Position numbers and translations under genes: made by a program. A stretch of 64,000 bases of DNA, taken from Cyprinodon diabolis (lineage: Eukaryota > Chordata > Actinopteri > Cyprinodontiformes > Cyprinodontidae). Shown piece by piece: positions 22,568-36,100 of this stretch; the first letter of the stretch is position 1; each line of letters starts with the position of its first letter. The DNA is taken from the NCBI GenBank assembly GCA_030533445.1, contig CM060082.1, positions 35,279,317 to 35,343,316 on the forward strand. Direction: 5' to 3'. A model generated the notes under the pieces. The model was not told the origin of the DNA. It ran no database searches and saw only the letters and a list, made by a program, of their open reading frames with translations.

Positions 22568-22896
22568 ACCTTAAAACCTAACAATAAGCTGCTCCTTCAT
22601 ATAGTATAGATATTTTGTAACTAATATATAATAATTGCAAATTCACCTCTTTAAATCAGACTATTTCCTGTACAGCATCAGCCGACCAGGCAGGGATTGG
22701 TGGGTGTGATATCTCATCTGGTGCTGGCAGAAAAGAGGAGTGCCCACAGGGAATTACCGATTCTAAGAAATGTAAAAGCCTCAGTGTGTTGCTTAGAGCT
22801 GAGAGGGCTGTTCAAAGGGTTCCCTCAGTTAGGAAGTGGCTAGAAGAAGTGGATTGACTGACCTGCTCCCTGTAGCCCACGGGAAATCCTTCGAAC

Positions 22897-25800
22897 ATGT
22901 TTAGCCGGTTGAAAAGGTTGTTGGGAGCTCGTGACCCTTCACCTGCCCATTCAGCCACTCCTTCAACCACACCAGCTCCTCCAGCCAAGGTAAGACCCGG
23001 TCATCCCTGAATTTCTTTAGACATGTGTAGCTAAAACTTAAAAGCATTAAGATTGTTCAGCTCTAACTCCACAAATAATTTAGACAGTCTGCGTCTTGGA
23101 CGGTGATGGGCTTTAGCAGATAGTGATCAGAGAACGTTTCAGAAGCTGCCTGACATTGATGTGGAGCGCACCTGATATTGATCGCAGAGTTAAGTTTTCT
23201 GTCAAAATGGAATGGTTTAATTGAACCCAAAAAACTCATAATATTATATAAAAGACTCACAACCCTGTTTCTTTCCCCACCATATGACCTTTAGTCAGTC
23301 TAAGCGTTCCCTTTTTTAGGTCAGGGAAGTCAACCAAATTATCTATATTTTCTCAGTGCCATAGTAATGAAATAAATCTTTTTTACATGTCTTCGTATTT
23401 AAATGCTTTTGTTTTTTTTATTTCAATCTTTTTATAGAATTGCTCTAAACTCAATGATCCTGGTCAAATTTTACAGCTATCCTCTACACCAACCTCTCAC
23501 AATAGTTAGCTTTAAATGTGGCCTCTACTGTCTTACAAAGCCTGCTCTAACTGATGCCTTTTATTCAATTTTGTGATAACAGAATGAGAAAAATGTTTAT
23601 TCTTAGACAGAATACGTATCTCCATATCTGGTTTCAACTGTGTCGAAATGAGGTATGAGAATTAAACGTTGGGGCTTATTTACTCAGTGGTTACATCTTT
23701 GAAGCCAATCCACAACCAAATAATTCAATGTTTAACCATTTTTTATTACAACAAAACCCTTGATGCTTCTACCAAGCTACCTAAATGTAAATGGATGAAA
23801 TTACTATTTCAGATATGATAAGAATTAAGACTATCATCAGAAGAACCATTTTGATTAGATTTTTTTTTTAACAGTGTCATATCTGGCAATGTGACAGTAA
23901 GAATAATTGTGTTAATGCCAAAAAGAGCCCAACAAATTTTACTTTCACAAGTGGAGCAGTATGGCTATTGCCATAGTGTTCCGCTTGATTTATGCATATG
24001 AATAGCTTTATTATAATTCATGCAGGGAGAATTACAGATTATATGGACACTGCAATGTAAGTAGCACAGGAAAGGAAAAAAAGGAGAAAAGATTAAAGAG
24101 AGGACATAAAAGGGGATATAAGAGGGAGGTCACGATAAAACATCTTCAGTCTGCTTCACCACCTGCAAAGAGATGTAAAAAGAACAGCACAACCAACGGA
24201 TATAGTATAAATTAACACCTTGATACTATTGCTTAAGTATAAGTAGTATTATTTAATCTGACATGTATACTGTGGTAGCTGAAGATCAGAATATGGGCTT
24301 TCTGTATGGAAGGCCGAGGTAGATCTTAATAATAGATCTAATCTAATTAGGGTTATACTCATTAGGTTTGAACATCCCTGAGTTTGAGCAATAACCCTGT
24401 AGGTTTATGAAATTAATGAGGGTTTATCTCAGGTGGTAACATAAGGCACTGAAAGAAAGTTAGCCCAAGAGAAAATTCAAATAGCTTTTCTATGTCTAAT
24501 GTAATTACAGGAGGAGACATTACCAGAAAAAAAAGACGACATAGAAGAAGAGCCAAAGACAACAAGTGAAAAGAAAGAGGCGGAGAAAAATGTTGAGGAA
24601 AAAGAAGAGGAAATTAAGGAAGCGAAAAAGGACGATGGGCCCAAGAAGGAAGAACCGGCGACCGGTGAGCTCCAACAGATTTTGGCAGAACAGTTTATAT
24701 TTCAACAGCACTGCAGCTGTCACACAGCCCCTTGTTTGGCAAGAAATAGTTTGTATGTGTCAATAATAAAGTGATTTTAGATGTCACTCTAAGGCACTAA
24801 ACCAACAGTCATTGCTGTTTTTTCAAAGGCAAGGAAAACACTTAAGGATGCATTCAAAATGTTTTCTTTGCTGAGCCCAAAAACCTCAAACAGAAACTTT
24901 AGTTGGTGTGTTACAATTTTTTAAAACCTCAACTGAAGTTTTGAATTTGTTTAAATTTTTCTAACTCACACAGCACCACTGATTAACTTCTAGCCTTGAA
25001 AGAGGCTGGAGATTAAGCCAATAATAAATCCAATGCCTTTAAATGAAGCTAAAATAAAAAGTCTAATTGTTAAAACTTGAATACAGTTAAATGTCTCAGT
25101 AAGACAATGATACAAAATCGGGAAATAAAAGGCTTTTCGAATCAATAGTGTAAGGTATTATAAAGCTTTTGGAATGCTTAGTGTGAGGGATTGCCTTTGA
25201 GTCAATGAGTCGATACAATCAACTGGTTTTCCTTAGATTGAAAACTTTGAATCAATTTGACTGTATGATCTTGTTGAACTGTAAAGTGCCTTGAGATGAC
25301 ATATGTGTCATGATGGGTTTAAGCGATCTGACCCACATGCAGAGAACCACCCAGAGACCAAGGGAAAAAGTTTAACAGGTTTATTAAATGATGATGAATA
25401 ACAGAAGTTGGGTCTGGAACTCATTGGGCTGGTGAACCGGAACTGGAATGTCGGAAGGGGAGATAACAGTGATCAGTTCAGGGACCGTAGGAAATTTGAC
25501 TAAGGCTTGAATTATACTGGAGAGGGACTCACGTTTGTGGGGGCTCTTGTTAATCCTTGAATCCAGTTTGGGGGGGTTAATGCAGAGAAGAGGGAACTTG
25601 TTGGAGAGCGGACAGATAGACAAGCATTGGACCCAGAGGAAAAAAAGGAGCGGACTGTCACTTGGATTTCCGATGAGGACTTAAACGGATCATGTGGAGG
25701 TTTTCTCCTGCTCAGTATGTACTCACTTAATCCTTGCAGGGGGAGAAGGTCCAGGTATCGAGTTAGTCAGGAAGACTTCCTGCTGAAGAGGAAAGACAAA

Positions 25801-26478
25801 AACTAGATAAGACTCAGAGAAACAAAGCTTAGGTTAGGCTCTGCTAATCTCAGCTTGGCTAGAGTACCCAGCATGGCAAACATTCTGGCGTTGAGGTAGT
25901 AACAGCCCACTGCTCAAATACTCCTCCGGTAATGAACCAACGAGCCGCAGGTGTGTTGGGAGGCCCAACAAGGACAGGGCACCACCTGGTGGGGGAGAGA
26001 GAAAAACACACAAACTGTATTCCTAACAATATGGTGTGAATTGGCACTATATAAATAAACTGAATTGAACTGAATACCCAAACATCAGCCCTGTTGAACA
26101 TGTTATATGATCTATGGCTAAATTGTCATATCTGTGCAATAAAGCTGAACAATATAACACAAGGTATCTTTAACAAATTCCAGGAAATAAACATGGCCAT
26201 ATTTAGGACAGAACTCTCTGCATCATAGGAAAGGATTAATAAACAGTCTTTTCAGGGTTGTATGCATAGGCCAAATTGTAGATTTGAGGCTGTGTGTATA
26301 ATGTCATTCTATTAAAAAGAGAAATCAACCAACATACTCTAAACTTTTCTTTCTAGCACTTGGTTTTAAAAGTCTCATATAGTCTACATCTATTATTCAC
26401 TGCCTGAAATAAACATGACTGGCATGCTGTTGATGCTCATGTAATTTTTGGTACTGTACTGCATACTATCTGCAACTA

Positions 26479-26567
<89 letters not shown>

Positions 26568-27170
26568 TTACTTGTTATGTTTTAACCAAAGGGCTTCCTG
26601 TAAAATATAAACACTAATGAGTTAATATGGAACAAATTCACTGTCTGGAGTTTATATATTGTACCAACCAAAAACTTTTACCCAAAAGCTTACCTTTTTA
26701 CTATAGCAGGGAATAAAGGCTTAGTTTAGTCTGGCATACCTTTTTGAAGTTTTATTACTCCTCTTCTTACATATTCAGATTTTATGTTTAAAACTGAAGT
26801 TTCTTGTTTAATTTCCGATATAGTTTATCACACAAAGCTCAACTAATCCATAGGTTGACGACCCTTTGATTTTTTCATAGGTCAAAGAGTCATGTATTTA
26901 CCATATATGGTATCATTACCTTAAACCAGTAAATAAGGATGATTTTGCAGAAGTTTCTTGGAGTTTTTAACAATCTTTATTGAAATTATATTTTAAAACA
27001 TTTGTATTATTTGTCAGCGGCAAAGTACAGTACTGCAGCGGCAGAGTACTGCAGTTAAAACCAAGCCAAAGGTTTTGCTGAATATTTCTTGCAGATCCTG
27101 CTCCAGCTGTTCAGGCTCCAGCTGCTGCTCCAGCTCCTCCCACCCCAGTAAAGCCAGACGGGGCTGAAGG
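22897..27170 (+). CDS. cngb3: cngb3 copy 2: first three exons (start, acidic/Lys-rich, Pro/Ala-rich)
   Basis: Exon 22897-22989 starts [16 protein letters not shown] and ends in PAPPAK. Exon 24511-24664 is 51 codons of Glu/Lys-rich sequence (for example [20 protein letters not shown]). Exon 27095-27170 is 24 codons of Pro/Ala-rich sequence ending PDGAEG. Phases 0, 1 and 2 link cleanly. The equivalents of the first two exons were not found upstream of copy 1 inside this window. Confidence 0.87.
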
Positions 27171-30100
27171 GTAAGAATGTATCATCATCATTGAGTAAGG
27201 ATCCACTCCCAATGTATGATATCATAGACAATGGATTCAGATTACAGAAGGGATAAATCTATGTTTAAAAGTCATGGGAACTGATTGTTCAGATTCATGG
27301 AAAAGGGATCCCTTTTCAGTCTGAATTTTAAGAATTGCTTTAAAAGAGCAACCTTTGTGAAGGCTGGAACAGTAAGCTTTAACATGAACACAAAGAAAGC
27401 AAACTTTATAGAAGAAAATCTAATATGGATTAACTCTTTTCTCCGCACCAAGTACATAAAAGCCAATAGAAGAAGATAACATGTCCAAATATGTTCTGCT
27501 AAGACCATCTACAAATGTTCAAGTGTTCCTTTTTGGAAACAGATCTATTTTGAATCGTTGGTAACTCTGTTACCGTCACCCATGGCTGAAGTCTATAAAC
27601 CTTGTGCATCCTACTGCAGGAAAAGGGCGCTGCCATTTATACAATCCCTACTGGAAGTGCACCTCAGAAGTTTTTTTTTTTTCTTTGTACAAATATCTAA
27701 ATAAAAATCTTAAAAATATTTCAACTCAAAACGTTGAATTCAAAATATTGATTTAAACTTTAATTTCTAGCTATGTTACATAAATGACCCTTAGCAGCTA
27801 CTTGTAAAGATGTTTAAACACTGAACTTTGTTTAATTGTTCATCTAGATTTTTAATATCATTATGTCTCCATTAGGCCCGACTTCAGTTTTGGTACCAAA
27901 TGACAGCTCTGTTCCTCTGCAGCACGGTACCCATGACCCAACTACTAACACACCAAGGTTCTCTCCGTGTTCCTTTTAGGGCATAGAGCTGTCATGTCGT
28001 TTGGCAATTTCCTTAGCAGCCAAAAAACTCTGACTTAAACAGTAATTATGTTTAACAAGCAAGTTTTCAGGAACAAGCTTGATCTGCTTTATAGAAAACA
28101 GTCTCCTAATTTAGAATGCAGCTCCACAGCAAAACAGGCAAAAAATAACTATAAAATTCTGAACTGTAAACCTCATAAAGGTTGATCCACTTATTTCAAT
28201 GACCTTATGTCAGATCATGTATTCAGACATTTTGCATTTAAGATGAAGGCTCTTTATTTTTTTCTATTTTATTATTTATCTGAATTATTATTTTAAAAAA
28301 TTCAGTTAGCAAAATAATCATTAGTTTCAATTCTAAGATGTATGGGATTTAAATTACAGTAATCCAACTCAATACATTAAGTATTTCCAATAACAGTATA
28401 ATAATTCCAGAAAAGAAGGACTTAATATTCAAGGCGAGACAGATAGTGGGATAAATCATAACATTTATTCAAACTATGGAACTGAGCGGGCTGTGGATCT
28501 GTGATATCAGGTGCTAGGAAATCTATCACTGGAAACTCTGTTAAGAAGAAACAAAGGTTAGTGACCACGTAAATCTAATGAAGGAAGATTAAGAACGTGA
28601 GTAACAAACATGGTTTAACAGTTCAGTCCATCGCCAGAGAATGAGGTACGATCCAGCCAGTGGGCTGACAACAAGATGCTGCGGGGGCCGCCTCAGAGTG
28701 TCTCAGATGCTGCTGCTGCCCTGGGGAACATGCAGGAGTTCCAAGCCAGAACAAGGAAACAGATCAGAACAGGAACAGGCAGGTTCAGAGGTCCAGGAGT
28801 CCAAAGACTCTCTCCACTGAGGTCAGACTAGAACAGGCATGCTCAGGGTATGAGAGGTAGAACAGGTCAGGATGAGGAAATCAGAAACACTATGGTACGC
28901 TAAAAAAACTCTCTCTACTGGCCAGCAAGTACGAGGTAATCTGGCCCTGATGGCTGGGTGCAAGTACCTTAAATAGAGGCAGGAGCAGGTGGATCAGATG
29001 AGCAGTAATGAGCAACCGGGCAGAGTAGACAGGTGAAGGGAATGAATAATAAAGCCAATTATTAGCGCCAAGATCAGGACAAACTGTTGCTGTTATTTAC
29101 CTGCTTTTGCCTGTTCACATGCCTGTCAGAAAGTTCTGTTGGACAAATAAATTTGTCTGGAAAGACACATTAAAATCAAGATTAATCATCACTTGTGCAT
29201 TAGAACTGAGATTCATATACAGTAAAATGTTTACTCTGTTACTGCATTGCTTCCAAAGAAAGATTACATTGCAGTTCTCCATTTAAACTCACTTTTTCTT
29301 TTCTTGATAATAATAAAGCAATTTATATGCATGAAACAAGTGGAGCAGTATGGCAATTGCCATACTGCTCCACTTGTAAAAGTAAAATCTGTTGGGCTCT
29401 TTTTGGCATCAAGACAATTATTCTTATTGCCACATTGCCAGACAGGACACTGTAAAAAAAAAAAAAAAAAAAGAAAGAAAACAGTAGAAGAAAACCAATA
29501 TGCTAAAAGAGGATTAATATTTTAATGTCTACTTTTAGATTTTGTGCTATAACATTTCTGTCATATATCTCTCTTATTTCATTTTTCTATGTCACACCAG
29601 GTTCATAGTCCTGCATTATCTCTCACAGTTAATGATGGTTACAGGGTTGTGATAAGAGTGGCTCTGATCAAAAGAATCTGTTTGACATTTTTTCCAAAGC
29701 ATTAGGAGGTAAAAGGTGTTGCATTTTACAAAAATCTCTCTACAAGTCTTGCTGTTCAATTCAATTCAATTCAATTTATTTATAAAGCGCCAAATTCACA
29801 ACACGTGTCATCTCAAGGCAGGCCAGATTATACAGTCAAATTGATACAAAGTTTTCTATCTAAGGAAAAGCAGTTGATTGCATTGACTCATTGACTCAAA
29901 TACAATCCCTCACACTAAGCATGCTTGTAGCGACAGTGGAGAGGAAAAACTCCCTTTTAACAGGAAGAAACCTCCAGCAGAACCAGACTCAGTGTGAGCG
30001 GCCATCTGCTGAGGCCGACTGGGGTTCAAGGAGACAGAAGCAGAGACACAAAAAGCAGCTGTAAAAGGCGGCCCCATCCAGGAAACACACAGCCAGGCAG

Positions 30101-33100
30101 AAAAGGTCCGAGCCAGCTCCCATGCCAGAGGACGAAGAGAGCACACCCAGCCAGTCAAAGAAATAGGACTACATTGGAAAACAGGCCGATCTCCAGCATC
30201 TATAAACAAAGGTGTTGATGGAAGCAGCACAGCTGATGTTACTCTCCAGGATGGTGTCACAGCCAAATGGTATGTCCAATAAGCTGCCTTATTGGACATA
30301 CCATTAGGAAGCAAAGATATTTCATAGAAAGGTCAAGAGGTTAAATGTCAGCTTGATTTTTGACTTAAATTCATACAAGAAGCAAAAATATATTAACTGA
30401 CAACTGCAGAATATTAATGACAGCAGATGTACATGGCACATAGAAATCTTACTAGTCCCCCCTAAGGCTGATATAACAGAATTCCCCAAAGTGACACAAA
30501 ATGAGATTCCTGGAATAGGCCAGAAAGAGAAAACAGACTAAGAAAAGAAAGACAAACTTAATCCTGTGCTGTATGAGGGGTACAGACTTAACATCAGCTG
30601 CTGGCCTTCCAACTGAATTAGAGATAAGCAGGTATATAAAAAGGCTCCAGCAAGTATATCTTTGATTCTGCTTTAGCTTTCTCTTTTATGATCCAATACA
30701 TCGCACAAACTAAAGCTTATATATGTATATATTTTTTTTACAATCTTTACAAATAAGAGATGCATTTTGTACACAAAGAAAGTAACATTATTGTAGTGTT
30801 CCTTGTTTATTATGAAAAAAAGCTTAAAACGTTTCTATAATTCCAGTCTTCAGTTAATTAGAAGGAAAAAAAGGAGCTTTACAACCTCACCAAATTAATC
30901 CCACAGAGAGTAAAAGATGTTGCATATTATCAGTAAGGAGAAATCTTTGTGGTTTCAAAGTAAGCTACAGAAAGGCTAAAGGCTAACTTGGTTACTTGCT
31001 TACTGGAAGGAATACACAGAGCATCAAAACTGGCATCATTACATGTTGACATGTGTAAGAGAGTAAGGCTTTCTATTCAATTAAAATAGGTTTGGCTTCT
31101 TTTTTCTCAAAAATTTGACATGAATTAGATATGTTTTTTTATATTGCCTTAAGATGACATGTATTTGTAATGAATAAATTCCATAATAATAAAATGACCA
31201 GAATTGTACCCAATTTAGTTGCATACACCTAAATGTGAAGCCCTAAACAGATCTGGTCCATCTGTGGCCTGCAGCTTGACTCCTAAAGCAGGAAAGGAGA
31301 TTAGGAGCTTATCGTAGCATTTTGGACTGAGGATAATCCCAGCCCACATTTACATGCAGGCTATAGTTAATTTGAAACAATAAGCTTTTCTCTGTCAGCA
31401 AAGTAGATGTTTTAAATATGATATATATTCACAGAAAAATATTGATGTTTTTGTTAAGCTTTCATATAAAATGTGGAAAATGCAACAATTCTGATCCTTT
31501 GCCCTCTAAAAGCATTCATGCCTTGTGAGCCACATTATGTTTTGACAAAATTTGGTAGACTGTAAAGTGGGAAAAAATGATATGTGTTATTAGATGTTTA
31601 TAAAAAAAGAAAAAAATCTCAGTATTGTGGCTGTTATTTGCATACCGCCTCTTCACACCCATAGCTCTGGATAAAATGTATTGGGGCAGTCTTGGGAAAC
31701 CACCTCATGATTAATAAAGGTCCAACTGCGTTCAATCTAATCCCAGTTTTATTCTTGATAGAAGGAGAAACACTGTAGACTTGGTTTGGAAAAAATTGGG
31801 AAAGCTAGTTGAACTGTAAAGTGCCTTGAGATGACATGTGTTGTGAATTTGCCACTATATAAATAAACTGAATTGAATTGAAAACAGAGCTTTCAAATCC
31901 TATGGTGAAACAAGGTGCTGGCCGTGTCATGCTCATGGGACAGGTCCAGATTGAAGTGCTACTTTGGTTGATCTATAACATACATATCCAGTATCCAAAC
32001 ATTGCAAATTGTGTTTTTTAATGCAAAAAAAAATTCGGAAATGTCCAAATGAAAGAAATATTTTTAAGGTCATCGTGTTAGGTCATCATCTAAGCAGGTT
32101 ATGTTACACCTCTTGGCCTGTAGATTTTTAATTTCATCTCTCAGTGTTATGTCTCTCTGTTTCAGCGGGGAGCCCCCTTCCTCTCCTCCTGTTGTCTATT
32201 CCCGATACGCAGATGACGTCCTAAGAAGTGTAGTAAAGGGCCTAAGAGAACGAACTGAACTACTCAAAGAAAAGGTTATAGACCCTTACGCCACATCTCC
32301 AGATATCACCCCACCTGTTAGTAAGTGTAAACTTAGGAATATTCTTGATTTATTTAGTAAGACTAAATAGATTACCCCAGTGGTGTGTTTTCCTTTGCCT
32401 CTTCAGCGCCTGTTCTGAGAAAAGAGGACTATGTCAGACAGAAAGAAGAGGAGCGGATAGCGAAAGAAGAAGAAGACAGAAAGAAGGCAGAGGAAGCAGC
32501 CAAGAAGGCAGAGGAGAAAAAGAAAAAAGATGAGGAGAAAAGACTAGAGGCTGAGAAGAAAGCAGAGGAGGAGAGGCTAGCGGAGGAGGTCAGGAGGAAG
32601 GCAAAGATGCTGCCAGACATCAGCTGCTCATGCTTTGACGTCCTCGTCCATCCAGTGGAGAAAATGATGGATACAGTGTTGGGAAGCACCATTGATCCCT
32701 TCACAGGTACCCCATGCCGATTATGCTACAACCAGTAAATAAATATGAATGTTTTGTAGTTTGAAACATTTTAGAGCATTTGTTATTTCCCTCATCAGAT
32801 CGTCGGTACATCGGCTGGTTGACAGTCGTAGCCGTTGCTTATAACTACAACGTCTGGCTCAGCCCGGTCCGGCTGGCCTTCCCTTACCACAGCCAAACTA
32901 CCATTCCTTTCTGGATATTTTTTGACATCCTCTCTGACATTGTCAATGTCATTGACATCGTGGTTTGGCAGCCTCGACTGCAGTTTGTCAAAGCTGGAGA
33001 CATTATTGTAAGTCACAAAGCATCTCTGTTACAGAGGGGCACCCATTGGTTACAGGTAATAGACGGAAATGCAGCAATTTGATAGGACATCAGTAGATGC

Positions 33101-36100
33101 ATTACAGACATGTTAGATGATGTGTCCTTAAAGAACATTTAAGTAGCTGTTATCGGTAAAGACCAATACAAAGTGGAAAATGAAAAATTCAGGTTAAGTA
33201 TACTGCATTTTTTTTTCTGTTAAAATGGCTGGTCTTTGCTCCCATCAGTCTAATATGCATCTATGATCTTCATTTATGGTCTCAAAATTAAAACAATTCA
33301 AATACACAAAAAATTGTAACAAAAAAAATGTCTGCATATACATATATAATGATTCCTTTCTGTTCTACTTTTGGTTATTTATATTGAGGAGGCGTTGAAT
33401 TTTAAAGCAAACATCCACTTTTTTGATTTTGATAATTACCAAGTCACTCCTTCTGATTCTCAGTGTAACGAAAAACCTCTCTTTGCTGTTTTATTGGCTT
33501 TGTTTGAACACCATTAAACCCATCAGGACCTAACTATTATTATTTTACACAAAAGATTTAAGAGTAAAGTTGCTGTTGTCCGCACTGATGTGACATCATA
33601 TGCAAACAATCTTTAGGGGCAGAGCTCACCAATCAGCAGTTGTTTAGGCTCAGCAGCAGAGCTACAAGGAGTAAAGGTTTTAAATTCTACTTTTACAACA
33701 TTTTAAATCTTAATTTATAAATAAACTAATCAGAACAAGATTAATTTGAATTCAGTTTATTTATGTAGCGCCAACTCACAACACATGTCATTTCAAGGCA
33801 CTTTACAGTTCACCAGATCATACAGTGAAATTGATTGCATCAACTCATTGACTCAAATGCAATTCCTCACACCAAGCATACTTGTAGCGACAGTGGAGAG
33901 GAAAAACTCCCTTTTAACAGGAAGAAACCTCCAGCCGACTGGGGTTCAAGGAGACAGAAAAAGACACAGAAAAAAAATCCATGCTCTATTAGTATTAGAA
34001 ATTTGTTTAGCTTAAATTTTTAAATACAAAAACAAGGGTGTATCTAACAGCAGGGAGTTGATGGATAAAAAATGTACAAAGACTTTTTTTTGCAAAATTA
34101 TAAGAAGCTCCAAAACATAGAAATAACCCAAATTTTAATAGGAAATCCTGGGTACACGCCGATTCTAACTTTATTCATTCATGGTTTGGATAACTACCTT
34201 TTTGCTTGCAGAAAGACAGAGCTTTGACTAAAGTACATTATCGGAAATCTTATCGATTTAAGGTAAGAAGGTTTTTACATGTTCATTAATGAATTGCAAC
34301 AAAGCATATTCTCTTATGAAAGAGTGGAAGCGGAAATAAGTATAGATTTACCCTCTCATGATTAAAGCATTATGTTCTCCTTCCTGAGCTTTGCAGCAAA
34401 TTATGACATTTTAGCTCAAAAACATTGCTTCATTACGAAACATTAGTTCACTCCTGTTTTACCTACATGTACCAGAATATGTGTGTTAGTTATGTGTGTT
34501 GATATGTGCTGGGCATTATTTAGACAGCAGAGTCTCTAATGCCAGTGGTGTAAATCTTCCTCTGTGTTTTGTTCAGACTGACATTTTTAGCATCATCCCC
34601 TTTGACCTTCTCTCTCTACACTTCGGATTCTCCTCCATATATAGATTCAACCGCTTCATCAGGGTAGGTGGGCCTCATTTACTTAAACAATGAAATTTTT
34701 TGTTTTCAAAACACTTTTCACATGCTGGGTTTGGATCATAAGTCCCTATTTCTGTGTGTTTTAGATAGAGTCTTTCTTTGAGTTCAGTGATCGCCTTGAA
34801 AGCATAATGGCCAAAGCTTACATCTGGAGGTAAAGGATCAAGCTCAGAAAAACTCAATTACAATTAACAGTATTAGGGGAAGAAAAATTTAAAATTCTGG
34901 TTCTAAAGATTGTGGCTGAATGAACTCATCACTGTTGTTATTAGAGGGTTTTTAAGCAGAGTGATTTGCATGTTTTATTTGTTCTGAAATTCCCAGTCTG
35001 ATAACAGGGAAGAAGGTAACATAAATACGGTTGGGGCAGCGATGTTACCAGCAGAAAAACTTTTTAAAATATTAATCTCTTTATTGAAAACCATTTAAAT
35101 ATTGATGTGTAATTTTGTCTTTTTAAAGTATTTTTTAAACTTATTAGTATCTTTAGCTTTTTAGCTTTTTATGCAACATATTCTTTCTTTTAATATGTTC
35201 TGTATTTATTTATTTTCATGCTTCAGTCAATGTAATGTGTATTTGAGAGATGTTATACAGTTTAAAAAATGTTTTTGTTTGTTTTTATATCTAATGCACA
35301 AAACAGAATTAAGCACTCTTTAATCAGAAAATAAAACTTATAAGGAACTGCTGTTTTTTAGCTGAGGGAATAGTAAGAAAACCCCAACCATCTACATTTA
35401 GTGAAATCAGTCGAGTAAGGCTGATTTTACTAAAAACATTAAGCAATATCTTTTGAGATCTTTCACATTTTCTTGCATACTTAGTATGTTTCAAGTTGCT
35501 CCAGATCATAAAAGTAAGCTTGAGATCTGGGCTTTGACTAGGCCACTTCGGTCCTTGTGTTTTTTCAGATGATCTCAGAATGACAACAATTTATTGCAAA
35601 CCTTTACACTTTAAGCTACATTCCTTACAGTTGGTATGAGGTTCCTAACAGGAATGAAGCATGTAGTTTATAATGAAAATGTCTATCTAATTTACTTTTT
35701 ACAAAAACTAAACTGTGACCTTTAAGTTTTAATAAAAAATCAGGAAGGAGGATCAGATGTATCACATAAGAGTAGCTTACTACCAAGATTCCAAGGTATT
35801 CGTCAGAATGACAGCCTGGAGGAAGGGGGTGTTATTTGGAAGTACATCATCATCATCCCCAAAGTCTTTAACAGGTTCATTGCCTAAGATCAGAGCAACA
35901 ATAGTGGAGTCATCTGAAGATTTGATGTGCTGGGTTGCAGTCATTCTGCAAAAAGAGAATAGGAATTAGGAGAGCCCCTTTTTTAAGAGCTGTTGTCCAG
36001 GAGAAGATGCTGCACAGTCTCAACTGGATGCATAGATCCAGCAGAGGAACCCCTCTTTTAGGGGTACATTTCTGACATTGGAATTGAACGTTTGAGCCAG

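Larger units (their letters stand above)
20230..22896. other. Intergenic spacer between the two cngb3 copies
   Basis: No gene is seen between the copy 1 polyA signal and the copy 2 start codon. The only structured parts are a MITE at about 21890-22185 and candidate homeodomain sites near 22416 and 22562. The copy 2 promoter must lie here or in the 5' leader; no TATA box stands out. Confidence 0.6.
27171..32165. other. Largest intron of cngb3 copy 2 (5 kb), repeat-filled
   Basis: It holds the reverse dispersed-repeat copy (29757 onward), the palindrome at 29336-29377, a hairpin at 30266-30305, an LTR-like block at about 28440-29140 (with ACCTTAAATAGAGGCAGG, similar in style to the solo LTRs, ends unresolved), an imperfect inverted pair near 27893-28005 and a forward repeat tail at 31803-31882. 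No coding exon is seen. Confidence 0.6.

Noticed and set aside
24520..24723. Minus-strand Phe/Leu-rich open frame resembling a membrane protein
   Set aside because: It is antisense to the Glu/Lys-rich second exon of cngb3 copy 2; AAG/GAG codons read backwards give Leu and Phe.
29910..30314. 134-residue minus-strand open frame
   Set aside because: It sits within the dispersed SINE-like repeat; the second copy at 33747-33975 does not preserve it.
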